DNA from: Unio delphinus
Taxonomy: Eukaryota > Mollusca > Bivalvia > Unionida > Unionidae
Assembly (NCBI GenBank): GCA_029339505.1
Contig: JAQISU010000248.1
Location: 62,001-126,000, forward strand
DNA: 64,000 nucleotides
Direction of reading: 5' to 3'
Made by a program: the position numbers and the translations under genes. Positions 36,205-46,968 of this stretch are shown here, in pieces. How positions within the stretch are numbered: position 1 is the first letter of the stretch; each line of letters opens with the position of its first letter. The notes beneath the pieces were generated by a model. That model saw only the letters and a program-made list of their open reading frames with translations. It was not told where the DNA came from and ran no database searches.

Positions 36205-36300
36205 TTGCTCAAGAGTTTGTACTCTACCTCTGCTGTGTTCCTTCATACAGTATATTTCATTTCTCAGATTTCGTTTCAAAACCACAGTAAACTCATAGGA
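36205..36300. other. ~95-bp segment related to 55425-55520
   Basis: ACTCTACCTCTGCTGTGTTC, CTTCATACAGTATATTTC, AAAACCACAGTAAACTCAT here parallel ACTCTACGTTTGCTGTTTC, TTCATACGGTCTATTTTTC, CAAACCATACTAATCTCAT there, in the same orientation, roughly 70-75% alike. It abuts the truncated 5' edge of the capsid relic. Confidence 0.6.
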
Positions 36301-36301
36301 T

Positions 36302-37347
36302 TTGTACATGAATAACAAACTGATCAGCAGTAGCATGGATACTTACCCTTACCGAGCGTACCTCGAAAATCTCTTGACGTACGGAAAAGAAGCCAAGAAC
36401 ACTCATCTAGATGCTTGCGTGGTATGGAAACCTAACACAGCAGATAAGTTTAACGACACAGCCTTGCCCATAGCAGCTGAGGGTGACAATCCTGCCGATC
36501 CTCACAATGTGGGTTTTAACGAGCGTCGAAAAAGAAAATTCTGCAAGGATGTAGTTTAAAACTGTTCGATCGTTTGCATTTGGACATTTGGTTTCAAGAA
36601 AAGTATTTGCTGAACGGGGTGAACGGGGTGGATATTCGCTTGATACTAAATCGTAGCAGTGCTGCTTTCCATTTGATGGCTCATGCCAATGAATACAAAA
36701 CCATTATCCAAGAAGCCAGGTTATACGTGCGTCGTGTGGAAGTGTTACCTAAAGTGGGAAATGATATCAGTCACACTTTGAGCAGAACGACAGCCAAGTA
36801 TCCGATACGACGCGTGGAAGTCAAAACTTTCACCATTACCGCTGGACTCCGATCTAAGATCGAAAATCATCTGTTCCAAGGACAGTTCCCCAAACGTTTA
36901 TTCATCGTTATCGTCAGCAATGCAGACCTAAATGGTGCCCACGATGAACATCCTTTCCAGTTTAAGCACAGCAGAGTATCCAAAATCGAAGTCAGTCGCG
37001 ATGGCAAAACTTTGTGTACCCGACCCTTCGAACCCGACTTTGGCGAACAGAAGAATTACTTGAGGTCGTACTTGTCACTGTACGAAGCCACAGGACAGTT
37101 AGGAACCAACACCAGTCACGGTATTTCCTAGGACGACTATGCAAAAATTGACACTTTGTGGGCTTTTGATTTCACTCCAGACCAAGGCAGCGACGAGGGA
37201 CATTTCCACCCTATAAAATCTGGGCAACTGCGTGTGGAACTTCAGTTTGCAGGACCTCTTACCGAAACGGTGAATGCCATTCTGTATGCTGAATTCGATA
37301 ATACCATAGAAATCAACAGTTTGAGAGAAATCATTCTAGACTATTAG
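36302..37347 (+). pseudogene. F54H12.2-type virus-like structural (capsid) gene, 5'-truncated
   Basis: About 347 codons in three pieces. Motifs in order: MNNKLISSSMDTYPYRAYLE (36308 on), HLDIWFQEKYLLNGV, KYPIRRVEVKTFTITAGL, GQFPKRLFIVIV and HPFQFKHSRVSKIEV. These match the invertebrate proteins annotated F54H12.2-like, which I understand to be Polinton/Maverick-type double jelly-roll major capsid proteins (family knowledge, not tested). Breaks: the N-terminal ~90 residues expected for the family are absent, with a TAG just upstream at 36296; a frameshift with TAA at 36557-36559; an in-frame TAG at 37129-37131. The reading frame then runs on to its natural end LDY-TAG at 37345-37347. The next gene starts 6 bases later, as in a compact viral genome. 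Confidence 0.75.
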
Positions 37348-37352
37348 ACACT

Positions 37353-37850
37353 ATGGAAGACCCTTGTCCTTCTTTGAATAGTGGAGAATCCATGGAATGG
37401 GAGGTTACAGAAAAAGCAGATCCCCAAGACCAAAAAGAAGAGGTAGTGATCATGCAATCCAGATGGCCAGAACAGGAACAATAGTTAGTGGCTTGTTTTG
37501 CACAACACTTTGAGGATAGAATGAGAGACATGATTAAAAAAGATTGTTATGGATGTCAAATCGATCATCCTAGTCAAATTCAACACGATAAATGTATGAT
37601 GATGAGTCAAGAAGAAAAATTGGACGATTATCTGAACGAAGCTTGGAGTCTCATCTCAGAAGAAGACGTGTTACATCAGTGGTATAAATGCTTACGTGAT
37701 CATTCCTCTCATCCATTGTTTGCTCGAGAAATTAATCGCATCGAAGCTCTCTTAGCCAAGAGTAAGGAGACGAAGCAAACCAACGGTTACTTGACAGACC
37801 TTTTCAAGCAAAAAGTTTGGATAGAATTGATGACTTATCATCATCTGTGA
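37353..37850 (+). pseudogene. Small CxxC/HPSQ zinc-motif protein of the virus-like island
   Basis: ATG at 37353 and TGA at 37848-37850; 165 codons with one in-frame TAG at 37482-37484. An acidic N-terminus (MEDPCPSLNSGESMEWEV) is followed by DCYGCQIDHPSQIQHDKCMM (from about 37540). This C-x2-C...H...H...C set could bind zinc. The rest is helical and charged (KLDDYLNEAWSLISEEDVLH; REINRIEALLAKSKETKQ). I recall a protein with the same HPSQ motif next to F54H12.2-type capsid genes, but know no function. Position between capsid and protease supports viral origin. Confidence 0.65.
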
Positions 37851-37886
37851 AGAAAGGGAAAAAAAACAAGGCTACACAAGGAACAA

Positions 37887-38378
37887 ATGGATACCTGGGA
37901 ACTTTATTATCTTTTGAACCGTAGTTCGTACACTGCTTCTTGGAATCCTGTCGTGTGTGCTAAAGATAAACTACCTCATCGCAAACCTTAAGAGAATCAA
38001 GCTTATGTCATCAACACAGATGACAGACATCTTCCAGGAACTCACTGGGTAGCTGTCTACTTTCCTCAAGAGGGTTGTGTGGAGTATTTTGATTCGTATG
38101 GATTACCCCCTTTCGAAGATGATATCATTGACTTTATGAGAAGAAATGCCCAGACGACACGATTCAATAATGTGAAATTACAAAACACAGATTCTATGGT
38201 GTGTGGACAATATTGTGTCTATTATCTGCATCATCGCAGTCTTGGATATTCTTTAGAACATTTAGTGACTTATTTTGATCGTCATTCGTCTCGAAACGAT
38301 GACAAAGTAGATCGATGGTTTTGTGACCATTATGACTATCTGTTGTCTTTAGCTAGGAAACGTAGTGTACATCATTGA
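37887..38378 (+). pseudogene. Adenain/Ulp1-type cysteine protease (Polinton PRO-like)
   Basis: ATG at 37887 and TGA at 38376-38378; 163 codons with one in-frame TAA at 37989-37991. The catalytic layout is preserved: His in GTHWVAVYF, Asp in VEYFDSYGLPP, and Cys in MVCGQYCVYYL. In Polintons and adenoviruses this enzyme matures capsid proteins. Here it follows the capsid and HPSQ genes on the same strand. The stop lies upstream of all catalytic motifs, so as read only a 34-residue stub would be made. The 3' half is undamaged. Confidence 0.85.
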
Positions 38379-38384
38379 CCCAAT

Positions 38385-38404
38385 GACTTCCAACAGTGGA
38401 AGTC
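38385..38404 (+). terminator. 7-bp hairpin just after the protease stop
   Basis: GACTTCC-AACAGT-GGAAGTC begins 7 bases after TGA. It is not the histone-type hairpin seen further downstream. It could be a 3'-processing or protective structure, or chance. Confidence 0.4.
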
Positions 38405-38461
38405 TCAATTTAATTCGCAACGTTGTCAACCATGTCAAAGATAATGTATTAGTGTTATGGA

Positions 38462-38556
38462 AGAAAAAAATGTTTGTTATTTGAAAACAAATGTTTGTTA
38501 TTTGAAATAATGTTTGTTAGTTGAAAAAATGTTTGTTATTTGAATAAAAATGTTGT
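38462..38556. repeat. ~21-24-bp tandem repeat, 4-5 copies
   Basis: Repeated AAAATGTTTGTTATTTGAA-like units in the gap between protease and promoter. The copies differ by small A-run changes. Confidence 0.85.
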
Positions 38557-38680
38557 GTTTTGAAACCAATGCGTCTGTCGTTTGTTTTACATTTTTATTC
38601 ATATAGATGATCTTTGTCTTTTCTTTCTATCCCTCACATCAAACTATCCCAATGTTTCCAAACCCTAAACCGTCGAGGGG

Positions 38681-38737
38681 TGTTTTCCATCACGTCCGCG
38701 CTTGAACCATATAAAGCAGGGGTAGTCTCCAGTCTGG
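38681..38737 (+). promoter_or_regulatory. Promoter split by the LINE: 23-bp box + TATA + initiator
   Basis: A 23-bp box (38681-38703, starting TGTTTTCCATCACG and ending CGCGCTT) is identical to that at 47035-47057. ATATAAAG follows at 38709-38716 and CAGTCTGG at 38730-38737. TATA-to-CAGT spacing of about 20-25 bp is that of a Pol II core promoter with a CAGT initiator. The LINE begins directly after CCAGTCTGG, so the original transcription unit continues at 45975. Confidence 0.6.
38729..38737. repeat. Left 9-bp target-site duplication (CCAGTCTGG)
   Basis: Identical to 45975-45983 at the far end of the LINE. Confidence 0.8.
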
Positions 38738-38935
38738 TTTCACTTATTCGATAGCAAGCATTCTTCCTGTCAAGACGTGTATACGTGTACAGCGACTATA
38801 AAGCCAACTGGGTCACCGCTCGAAAGAATTGGGACCAGATAACAAATAGGAGTTGTACCTAAGAGATTTAACCGCCAACAATCTACAATCTACAGTAGTA
38901 TATAAATATTGTGAACAATATTCACTTACTTCACC

Positions 38936-41759
38936 ATGTCTCGCGAAACAAGGTCGAAGGTCAAGATGAATAAGGTCAAGATGAATACTAACCGCAATAT
39001 GACCAGAAAGGTTAATAACCTTTTCAAAATGGCCAAAGAAATAGACGGTACTCCCACCTCTACCCCTATTCCTACCAATACTACCACCAACAACAGCCCA
39101 AACACTACCACTACCCCTATTCTTCCCAACAATGGGAGTGGTAACATAATTGGTAACATCTCCCCGGTTAACAAACCAATTACATATGCAAAAGCTGTGG
39201 GCTACTTTAGTCCTAGCATAACAACAAGAAATGTAATTGCAAGAGACTTAAAAGTGACATCTCACATCCCATCTCACATCCCAGAAGTTAGTCCAACGAA
39301 CCAAAATCTTCAATCAGAAGTATTGGATCGCAACCAAACATCCCCAATTATCAAAACATTTACCACTCCTTCCACGGTCATGGCTCCTCCTGAATTAAAC
39401 AAGAGAATAGTGACTGACAAACAATTACCAAACAGTGGTACTAGTGCACTGGTAGAATTAAACTTACCCCCAAATCACATCCTCCCATTGCATCCAACAG
39501 TAACATGGATACAGGAAACTCAGCCTGTACTCGTGGATGAGGACGACGAGTGTTACTCGCCAGGACTCTTAAACACCATGGTACGTTGCATGAATAAATG
39601 CAACAAACATGTAAACAACACAATTGGGAACCAAGAAACTGGTTCAAAATTAGTTGCAACTAATACTCCCAATCCTAACACTGACAATGATGAAAATGAT
39701 GAAAATCTAGTCAGTACAATCCCCCTCACTCAAAACTTATCGATTCACCCTGTAACCCTTCCTGTATCCCTTCTCGTAATCCCTCCCGCATCCCCCCTCA
39801 ATAAATGCAACCCCACCCCATCCACTAAAACCCAGATGTCCCCCTTGTCCCCCTTATCACCCTTCCTCTTTGACCCCCTAACCCAAATGCCCCCTCCAAC
39901 TCCTCCCTCATTTTTTGACCCACTCACTTACCATATTTTTTCTCCAAATACAACCCAAATTCAAACATCAACATCTCCTTTGAATACACTGGCCCCACTT
40001 ACAGAAACAAAGGGGAAAAAAACATTTTATCACAATAGCCAACCATCGGGACCATCGGGACCCTCAAAGGAAATCACCATTGAAGACTTAATATTAACAA
40101 CGGATGAGGACCTAGATACTGAAGAACACATCAAAATGCTCTCAACAAATACTGAGAAACAAAAACCATCCAAGCACAGAAGAAAAGCATCAACATCGCC
40201 CTCAAGTGTTAAGAGCAAAGGGAAAACCCCAAAGAATGGCATACCTAAAGCAAAAAACACTAAAAAAACCACCACATACAAAAAGTGACAATAAGAAAGG
40301 TCCAGAAACAAAAGTCACAAATCAAACAACGAAAGTTCCAGCCTATCAAAAGACAGCAGGTACCAAGTACCACAGCCCTGAACATACCGTATTCATTACA
40401 AGCGGTAACTCAAAAACCTTCAATCTCAGTGGAAAAAGTATAGCTGCAGCACTAACACAAAAACATAGCGGAACGTTCGAAATAATAAGGCCACGAACAA
40501 ATTATATCATAGTGCGCTGCAGCACATTGACACAAGTTGCCAAATATATGGAAATGGAAACAATTGGAACAATGAAAATTCAAGTATCCAGACATAAGAC
40601 GGTAACCAATAATATCAAAAGTACAGCTTCCACTAACAAAACTACTCCTAAGAAACATACCTCCGTTGAATTACCACCACCTGGAGTGGAAACAAATGGC
40701 AACAAAGGACCTCAAGTAATCATACAGAAGGAAAATAAAACCACTTTGGTTACTAATTCCATATTGGAACCAAACAACAAAATGTATTCCAAAGGATATC
40801 AAAAAGTGTTTGAGCTTCCAAAGAGGTATCTCCATTTGACAGATGAAGAAATTGGGCAGGAGCTTACACTACAGGGATCTGACCTCAAACAAGTTACCAG
40901 ACTTCGATCTACAAAGGATCATATATCAAGGAAAATATTGCTGGAATTTTACACAATAGCTCCAATACTTGTTTATTTTTATGGAACCAATTATCTACTA
41001 GAAGACTACATCAATAAACCAAGATTTTGCAATAAATGCAAATCGTGGGGCCACTACACTTTTAGTTGTAGAAACAAGCCAAGATGTGGAAACTGTGGAG
41101 GTAATCACAGTGATCCTTGTAAACATGATGGACCCAAATGCCCCAATTGTAAAGGACCCCACGGACCAACGGCCGAAGATTGTCCTTATACCATTAAGGA
41201 AATGACAATAGTTTCCATAATGAATAGAGAAAAAATCCCGTATAAGTTGGCAAAATCCAGTTCTGAGGTAGCACAGAAACAAACTGCTGCAAACCCTCAG
41301 ACAACAAACATTAAAGACCTCCAAAATGTTACAGCACCAAGCATCACTGCTTTATCCAAAACTAAAAAACTAACTCAAAAGGGTAATAATCCACTATTAC
41401 CCCAGCCATCATCTATGCCCTCAAAAAACCTAAAACAAAATAAACCGACTTCGTCAGAGATAAATAATTTTGTTCCAAATAATAGAAATAGAGAAACCAG
41501 TACTACAAATCCTAACGTGCAAAAAACTAAGGATTTATCAACTAGTAGTGTTAATAACAAAGGGGACGATATAAATAATATAAACAATATAAACTTTAAC
41601 ATTAATAGCGGGATTGATTCCTTTCCCCACATAAAAATTTTACAATACCTTAGTGATCTTTTGTTAGGGATTGTTCAAATCTCAAATTACCAGGGGGTAC
41701 CTAGTATACCGTACTTTAAACTACTAAATGATCTCCTTGAAAAACATTTGCATATTTAA
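38936..41759 (+). CDS. LINE ORF1, gag-like RNA-binding protein (one frameshift)
   Basis: ATG at 38936. The first frame (to TGA 40286-40288) codes a basic start (MSRETRSKVKMNKVKMNTNR) and a long Pro/Thr/Ser/Asn-rich tract. The second frame (open from about 40206 to TAA 41757-41759) carries three zinc knuckles: CNKCKSWGHYTFSC, CGNCGGNHSDPC and CPNCKGPHGPTAEDC (about 41026-41180), with an Asn/Lys-rich tail after them. The two frames are offset by one base and overlap at 40206-40288, in and around A7 (40264-40270) and A5 runs. Either an indel split one ~940-residue ORF1, or programmed +1 slippage fuses them. Its role is nucleic-acid chaperone in the retrotransposition particle. Confidence 0.85.
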
Positions 41760-41798
41760 AAAGGAAATAGCTAAAAGGTAATAATTATCATAATTTAA

Positions 41799-44700
41799 AT
41801 GGACAAACAAGGGAAAAATAAATTAACTATCTGGCAATGGAATAGCAGGGGTTTAAACATAAATAAACCTGAATTATTAATTAAAATTCAAAATTCCACT
41901 AAAAAACCTGACATCATTTGTATTCAGGAAACCCACACCCACAGTTCATCAAAATCCCAACCAAAAATTAAGGGATATTCCAAATATAAATACCTGACAA
42001 GGGCTAGCGGATTAAAGGGAGGTGGGTTAGGAATATTTATTAGTGACCTACTACCCAATACTTATTTTTGTACTAACACTAGCCAAAAACAAGATAATTC
42101 TACAGCAAACGCTGTAGAATATCAAGCAGTACATATACACGTTGGTTCTTTTTCATTTGAACTTCTTAACGTGTATGACCCTGGTGGAGCAGCTCCAGCG
42201 CTCTTACAAAACTATTTGCAGTTAAACAGCTGCATAAAAGAATACATGATTTGTGGAGATTTTAACGCCCACAATAAGTCATGGGGCGGTGATCATACTG
42301 ACAAGCGAGGCTCATTGATTGAACAATGGGCACTCAAAAGAAACCTTGTCATACTAAACGACGGAACAAAAACCCGTCTATCACCAACAAATGGCTCAAT
42401 GTCTGCATTAGATCTTACTATTTGTACGCCCAGATTGGCTGCAATCACCAACTGGGAAGTAGACAGAGAATCTACACTAGGTAGTGACCACTACCCAATA
42501 GTTATTGACATACACTTGTCAAAGCCAATCGATCCCATTAAAAAAACTTCCAAATGGATTTTAAACAAAGCAAACTGGACGAAATTCCGGACCCTACTGG
42601 AAAAAAAGACAATACATGATCTACAAGACGACAACATCGACCAGTTTAATAACAACATAATCCAGTGTATCAAGGAAGCAGCCAATAATAGCATTCCTTC
42701 CACGGGAACAAAAATTACAAATAAACAGCCCATACCTTGGTGGAACGACAACTGCAAGAAGGCGATCAAGGATAAGAAGAAAGCCCTCAACAGATTTAGG
42801 CACACTGGCAAGTCAACGGACTTCGATGACTACAAAAAAAAGGAAAAATTAGCAAAGCAGATCATCAAAACATCTAAAGAGACGTCGTGGCAAAACTACT
42901 GCTCCACTTTAATAATCAAACAGTCCAATTCCAAACAAATTTGGAATAAAATTAAATCCATGAAAAAAGGAATTAGCACGACTATACCAAATATCAAAGG
43001 AGCAATAACAAACATGGAAAAAGCTTCAGCGATAGCATCTCACTTTGCAGGAATGAGCAGCAACAAAAACCACACTGCAAAATTCCAAGCATATAGAGCA
43101 AAAGTGGAGAAACAGCAGTCACATCTCTTTATGGATAGAGAACCCAGAAACCCGTCTCTCAACGAACCCTTTACTAGAGAGGAATGGATAAATGCAATCA
43201 AACCAAAAAAGTCAACCTCACCAGGAGAAGACAACATGGGATACGAAATATATAAAAACATCCCAACCAACATGGAAATAGCTCTAATTGCTTTAATTAA
43301 CCAATCATGGACCACGGGACAAATCCCCGAGAAATGGAAACAAGCAATAGTAGTACCAATCCCAAAAGCAGACAAGGACCCAACCGAAGTTTCATCATAC
43401 AGACCCATCTCCCTTACGGACACCATATGTAAAGTAATGGAAACTATGGTTAACAACAGATTGAAACATCATTTAGAGAGTAAAAACCTTTTATCAAACA
43501 ACCAGAGCGGCTTCCGGAATAATAGATCAACAATAGATCAGCTAGTCCGACTTGAATCCCAAATAAAACTAGCATTTCACAATAAAAGGAAAAAAAAATC
43601 GACACTTGACCGCAATTTTTCTAGACCTTGAAAAGGCATTCGACTTGGTTTGGACAAATGGCCTTATAGCCAAACTTAACCACTACGGTATAAATGGTGA
43701 AATGCATGCCTGGATAAAACAATTTCTGTCTAATAGGCGCATCAGAGTTAGAATAGGAGATACACTCTCTGAGGAATTCCTATTGGAAAACGGCACACAT
43801 CAAGGTAGTGTCATTAGCCCTACGCTGTTCAACATTATGATTAATGATCTGGAAATCAACGTTGATCCCAAAGAAGTAGACCTCTCGCAATTTGCAGACG
43901 ATAGCGGTCTATGGAAAGATGGTGATCCAACAAGTCAAAAAGTCATCAACACCCTCCAAATCAGCCTCAACAAAATTGGAACTTGGGCTGACAAATGGGG
44001 GTTCAAACTCTCAAAGGGCAAAACAAGGGGTATAATTTTTTCGCCAAATCAAAAGAAAACAGTAGAAGCACCAAAGCTATACATTCAAGGGGAGTTAATT
44101 AAATTTGAAACAACAATCAAATTCCTGGGTATGACATTTGATCAATACCTAACATGGAAGTACCACATCCAAGATCTGATCCGTAGATGCAAAAAAGACA
44201 TTTCCCTCATGAAAAATATCAAAGGATTAAAATGGGGATCTAACCAAAAAACTCTTCTGATGATCTACAGGGCCCTAATTAGATCCAAACTGGACTACGG
44301 ATGTCAAGTATACGCATCTGCTAAACAAAGTCTTTTGGGGAAACTAGATCAAATACAAACTACAGCACTAAGGATTTGCACAGGTACCTTGAGAAGCACC
44401 TCAAAAGAAGAATTGCAAATCATCACTGGAGAAATGCCATTATCACTTAGAAGAGATGAGCTAACTCTTAGATATGCGGTCAGAATCTCAACTCATAACG
44501 CAAATCACCCCACCAGAACAACAATTAAAAATTGCAACAAAGCCTTTAGCAAGAGGTTAGTACCATCCCAACCTTCCGGGAAAAGGATTCACACCTTAAG
44601 CAAAGAACTAAGCATTAACAGCCTTCAAGCTGTTCAAATCGCCTATCCGGACAATACTCCCTGGATGAACATACCAATAAACATTAACTTTGAAGCCACA

Positions 44701-45660
44701 ACATTTGGACCTAAAGAATCAATGGCGAACGAAATAAGAACAAAAATTCTCAATAACTTAGAAGTCAACTACAATGATTATACCAAATTATACACTGATG
44801 GATCCAAATCAACAGATCCAGATAGAACAGCTGCAGCAGTCACCATTCCAGAGTTAAATATAACAATAGGGAGGCGACACCCAGACCAATGTTCCATCTA
44901 CACCACGGAATTTTGGGCTATCTTAGAGGCACTGAATCTAATCAAAATTAATAAATTTCCCAAATCACTCATCATCAGTGATTCTTTAAGTGTCCTAAAA
45001 ACACTTGAATCTGGATGTTCAAAAGGGCGTGGCAACTATCAAAAGCTAACTAGGCTAACTGTCAATGATCTTGCTAACTTTAACCAAACAATTGAATTTA
45101 TGTGGGTCCCATCTCATATAGATCTGTTTGGAAACGATCAAGCTGACCGTGCTGCAAAAAATAGCCTCAACAACGTCGAAATTGAATATATAGAGTACTC
45201 GGTAACAGAATTATATAATGTCATTACCAAAAGAATCATGTCAAAATGGCAACAACAATGGGATTCAAGCCAGAAAGGACGTAAACTATACTCTATCCAA
45301 AACCAAGTATCCAGGAATATTATTGGAGCAGAGATTAAACATACACATCTCGAAAGAATCTTCAATCGCATCAAAACAGGAAAAACTCTACTAGCCGGAA
45401 GTATGGGCAAATACAGTAAATCCAACCCTGGAAGAAATACTTCTTGCCAATCTTGCAATCAATTAGAAGATCTATCACATGTTTTTAATGTGTGCCCAGC
45501 ATATAGAGTAGCAAGAAATAAACTTGCAAGCTCTCTTATTAAAATAGGCTCGAGCACAACCTACCCATCATTTCTTAGTATCACAAACCCTAATCCCAAC
45601 CTAACTGCAGAACTGATCCTATTATTCCTCCGGGAAATAGACAAGTCTGACAGTATTTAA
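41799..45660 (+). CDS. LINE ORF2: endonuclease, reverse transcriptase, RNase H (one frameshift)
   Basis: The first part (41799-43631) is an APE-type endonuclease: WQWNSRGL, ICIQETH, GGGLGIFI, CGDFNAHNKSWGG, GSDHYPIVI. It continues into RT: SYRPISLTDTICKVME, NQSGFRNNRSTIDQL. The second part (43606-45660) has IFLDLEKAFDLVW, HQGSVISPTLFNIMINDL, FADDSG (catalytic FADD), FLGMTFDQYLTW. It also has RNase H motifs: LYTDGSKS, TTEFWAILEALN, IISDSLSVL, HIDLFGNDQADRAAK. A C-terminal CxxC...H...C knuckle (CQSCNQLEDLSHVFNVC) ends it. The frames are offset by one base at A9 (43589-43597). All catalytic residues I can name are present. The ORF1-ORF2 gap is 39 bases. Confidence 0.93.
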
Positions 45661-45974
45661 TACTGCACCCCATTCCAATTGTCCCTACCCAATCACTTAT
45701 TTTTAAATGCCGGACGACAATTATTCTAAATTATATTCGGGGGATTAAATTATTGGGTATATCTCCTTCCTTCCAATGCAGTCTCGTTCCGCCTTTGCCT
45801 CTTCTGCTTCCGACGGTTGGTATCAATTAATTAGCATAACATTGTGCAATAATGCGTGGGGACGTGGCACTATTCCGTCCCCCGAATCAATTAATTAGCC
45901 CTTTTGGGGCATTAAACAGACGTAAATGCCCAATGGGCGAAAACGTCTTAAATCCAATTAATCAATCAATCAAT
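45661..45974 (+). other. LINE 3' UTR with terminal hairpin and AATC tail
   Basis: It ends with a hairpin, AGACGTAAATGCCCA / TGGGCGAAAACGTCT (45911-45942), then CCAATTAATCAATCAATCAAT. A structured 3' end plus a short repeat tail is the expected RT recognition site of such LINEs. Confidence 0.75.
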
Positions 45975-45983
45975 CCAGTCTGG
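45975..45983. repeat. Right 9-bp target-site duplication (CCAGTCTGG)
   Basis: Matches 38729-38737. The sequence from here, CAGTCTGGCCAT, recurs at 46382-46393 at a promoter initiator. Confidence 0.8.
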
Positions 45984-46330
45984 CCATAATAGTACAACTG
46001 GACACAATTTGACAATTATGCAGGTGCGGCGGATTGCGGGTGGATGTGCGTGCCTTGGACCGGTTGGAACATGAGACCTTGCCTCCTTTTCCTCTTCCTC
46101 GACGGTTATTGTTCTTCGATGGTTGGTTCAATGGGTGTGAGCTAAAACTATTACTACTCACTCCTGGGCCTACATTCATGCCGATAGTCACTTTTTAGTG
46201 ATTCGACATGACGTCCAATATAAACTGCACTTATGTGCATACTATAAATAACCTGTGGGGATGTAGCGCTATTCCTTCCTCACTGGTTAGACCTAAATGG
46301 CCGTGCGATATGCCGGTTATAAAAGTAGAC
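45984..46330. other. Gap with LINE-3'-UTR-like segments; no clear gene
   Basis: TGGGGATGTAGCGCTATTCC (about 46256) resembles TGGGGACGTGGCACTATTCC of the LINE 3' UTR (about 45860). TCTTCCTCGACGGTT (about 46093) resembles TCTGCTTCCGACGGTT (about 45807), so an older related LINE end may lie here. A minus-strand frame (46191-45970, Arg/Gly/Lys-rich) is open, but I do not trust it. Confidence 0.4.
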
Positions 46331-46357
46331 CATATGACCCTAGAGGTCGGTGCCTAC

Positions 46358-46393
46358 TATAAAAAACAAATGACTGGCTGACAGTCTGGCCAT
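46358..46393 (+). promoter_or_regulatory. TATA + CAGT-initiator promoter
   Basis: TATAAAAAAC at 46358 and CAGTCTGGCCAT at 46382-46393, 24 bp apart. The ATG of the next gene is 40 bp downstream. A second TATAAAAG lies at about 46319. The 23-bp box is not evident here. Confidence 0.6.
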
Positions 46394-46421
46394 CCATTGT
46401 TTGACTCATCCTTCTACAAAG

Positions 46422-46733
46422 ATGTGCTCAAGACTAGCTAAGCTGAACGAAGCTTACGTTACTCTGCATCGTATCAGACACAATCTGATGTCAAAGTCTG
46501 AAGAGATAGAGAATGTTAGAATGCTAAAAGACAAAGAAGAATGGACTGAGAAGTATAGACTTCAGAAGCAGCAGAGAGAACAGAGAGAACAGCAGCAGCA
46601 ACAGAAACAACAGCAGCAGGAACCAGACAGAAGTTTTGTCGACTGCCGTGTGGACACGAAAGAGTTCTCTTTCTCTTTCCGAAGAAGCAGACCCTATTCT
46701 GTTGCCAGACGAGGACGCAATCTTAGACGATAA
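46422..46733 (+). CDS. Small coiled-coil/basic protein with histone-type 3' end
   Basis: ATG at 46422 (an upstream in-frame TTG is non-standard) and TAA at 46731-46733; 103 residues. N-terminal heptad-like helix (MCSRLAKLNEAYVTLHRIRH), charged middle (EEWTEKYRLQKQQREQREQ), glutamine run encoded by CAG/CAA (about 46585-46620), and an arginine-rich end (RRSRPYSVARRGRNLRR). Intact: TATA and initiator 40-65 bp upstream, and a histone-type hairpin 34 bases after the stop. An Arg-rich tail plus coiled coil suggests nucleic-acid binding or packaging; inference only. A second frame (46636-46833) runs through the hairpin and is rejected as the product. Confidence 0.6.
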   Translation: MCSRLAKLNEAYVTLHRIRHNLMSKSEEIENVRMLKDKEEWTEKYRLQKQQREQREQQQQQKQQQQEPDRSFVDCRVDTKEFSFSFRRSRPYSVARRGRNLRR

Positions 46734-46766
46734 AAGATTGTCATCCTTCCTCGTACACACAAAAAC

Positions 46767-46803
46767 AGCCCTTTTCAGGGCTACCCAATATTCTCGAAAA
46801 GAA
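46767..46803 (+). terminator. Replication-dependent-histone-type 3' hairpin + purine element
   Basis: AGCCCT-TTTC-AGGGCT (46767-46782): 6-bp stem and 4-base TTTC loop, followed by ACCCA, as in metazoan histone mRNA 3' ends bound by SLBP. GAAAAGAA at 46796-46803 matches the U7 snRNA-binding histone downstream element, 14 bases past the stem. It lies 34 bases after the TAA. Confidence 0.8.
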
Positions 46804-46968
46804 TTAATCATTCAATTTGCTAATGGTATGTGAGGAAGTTAGAAAAAATAGAAGTGAGTCTATAATCACTGTCTCTTTTTACTTTTGTTTGAAGTGCGTC
46901 AATAAGCACGTTTTTTTCAAAAAAACTTGTTAAATGTATAATTGATATGAGTCAAGTATAAAAGTGAG

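Larger units (their letters stand above)
38738..45974 (+). mobile_element. 7.2-kb I-group non-LTR retrotransposon, nearly full length
   Basis: A ~198-bp 5' UTR, ORF1 (gag), ORF2 (EN-RT-RNase H), a ~314-bp 3' UTR and an AATC-repeat tail, between perfect 9-bp duplications. An RNase H domain after RT and three ORF1 zinc knuckles place it in the I group (I, Nimb and relatives). Only two frame breaks are seen, both one extra base and both next to A-runs. Perfect duplications and intact domains point to a young insertion. Confidence 0.9.

Noticed and set aside
38462..38556. CRISPR-like array
   Set aside because: Short AT-rich tandem units without spacers in a eukaryotic genome.
45970..46191. Minus-strand Arg/Gly/Lys-rich frame
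   Set aside because: It crosses the LINE target duplication and overlaps LINE-3'-UTR-like DNA; no homologue recognised.
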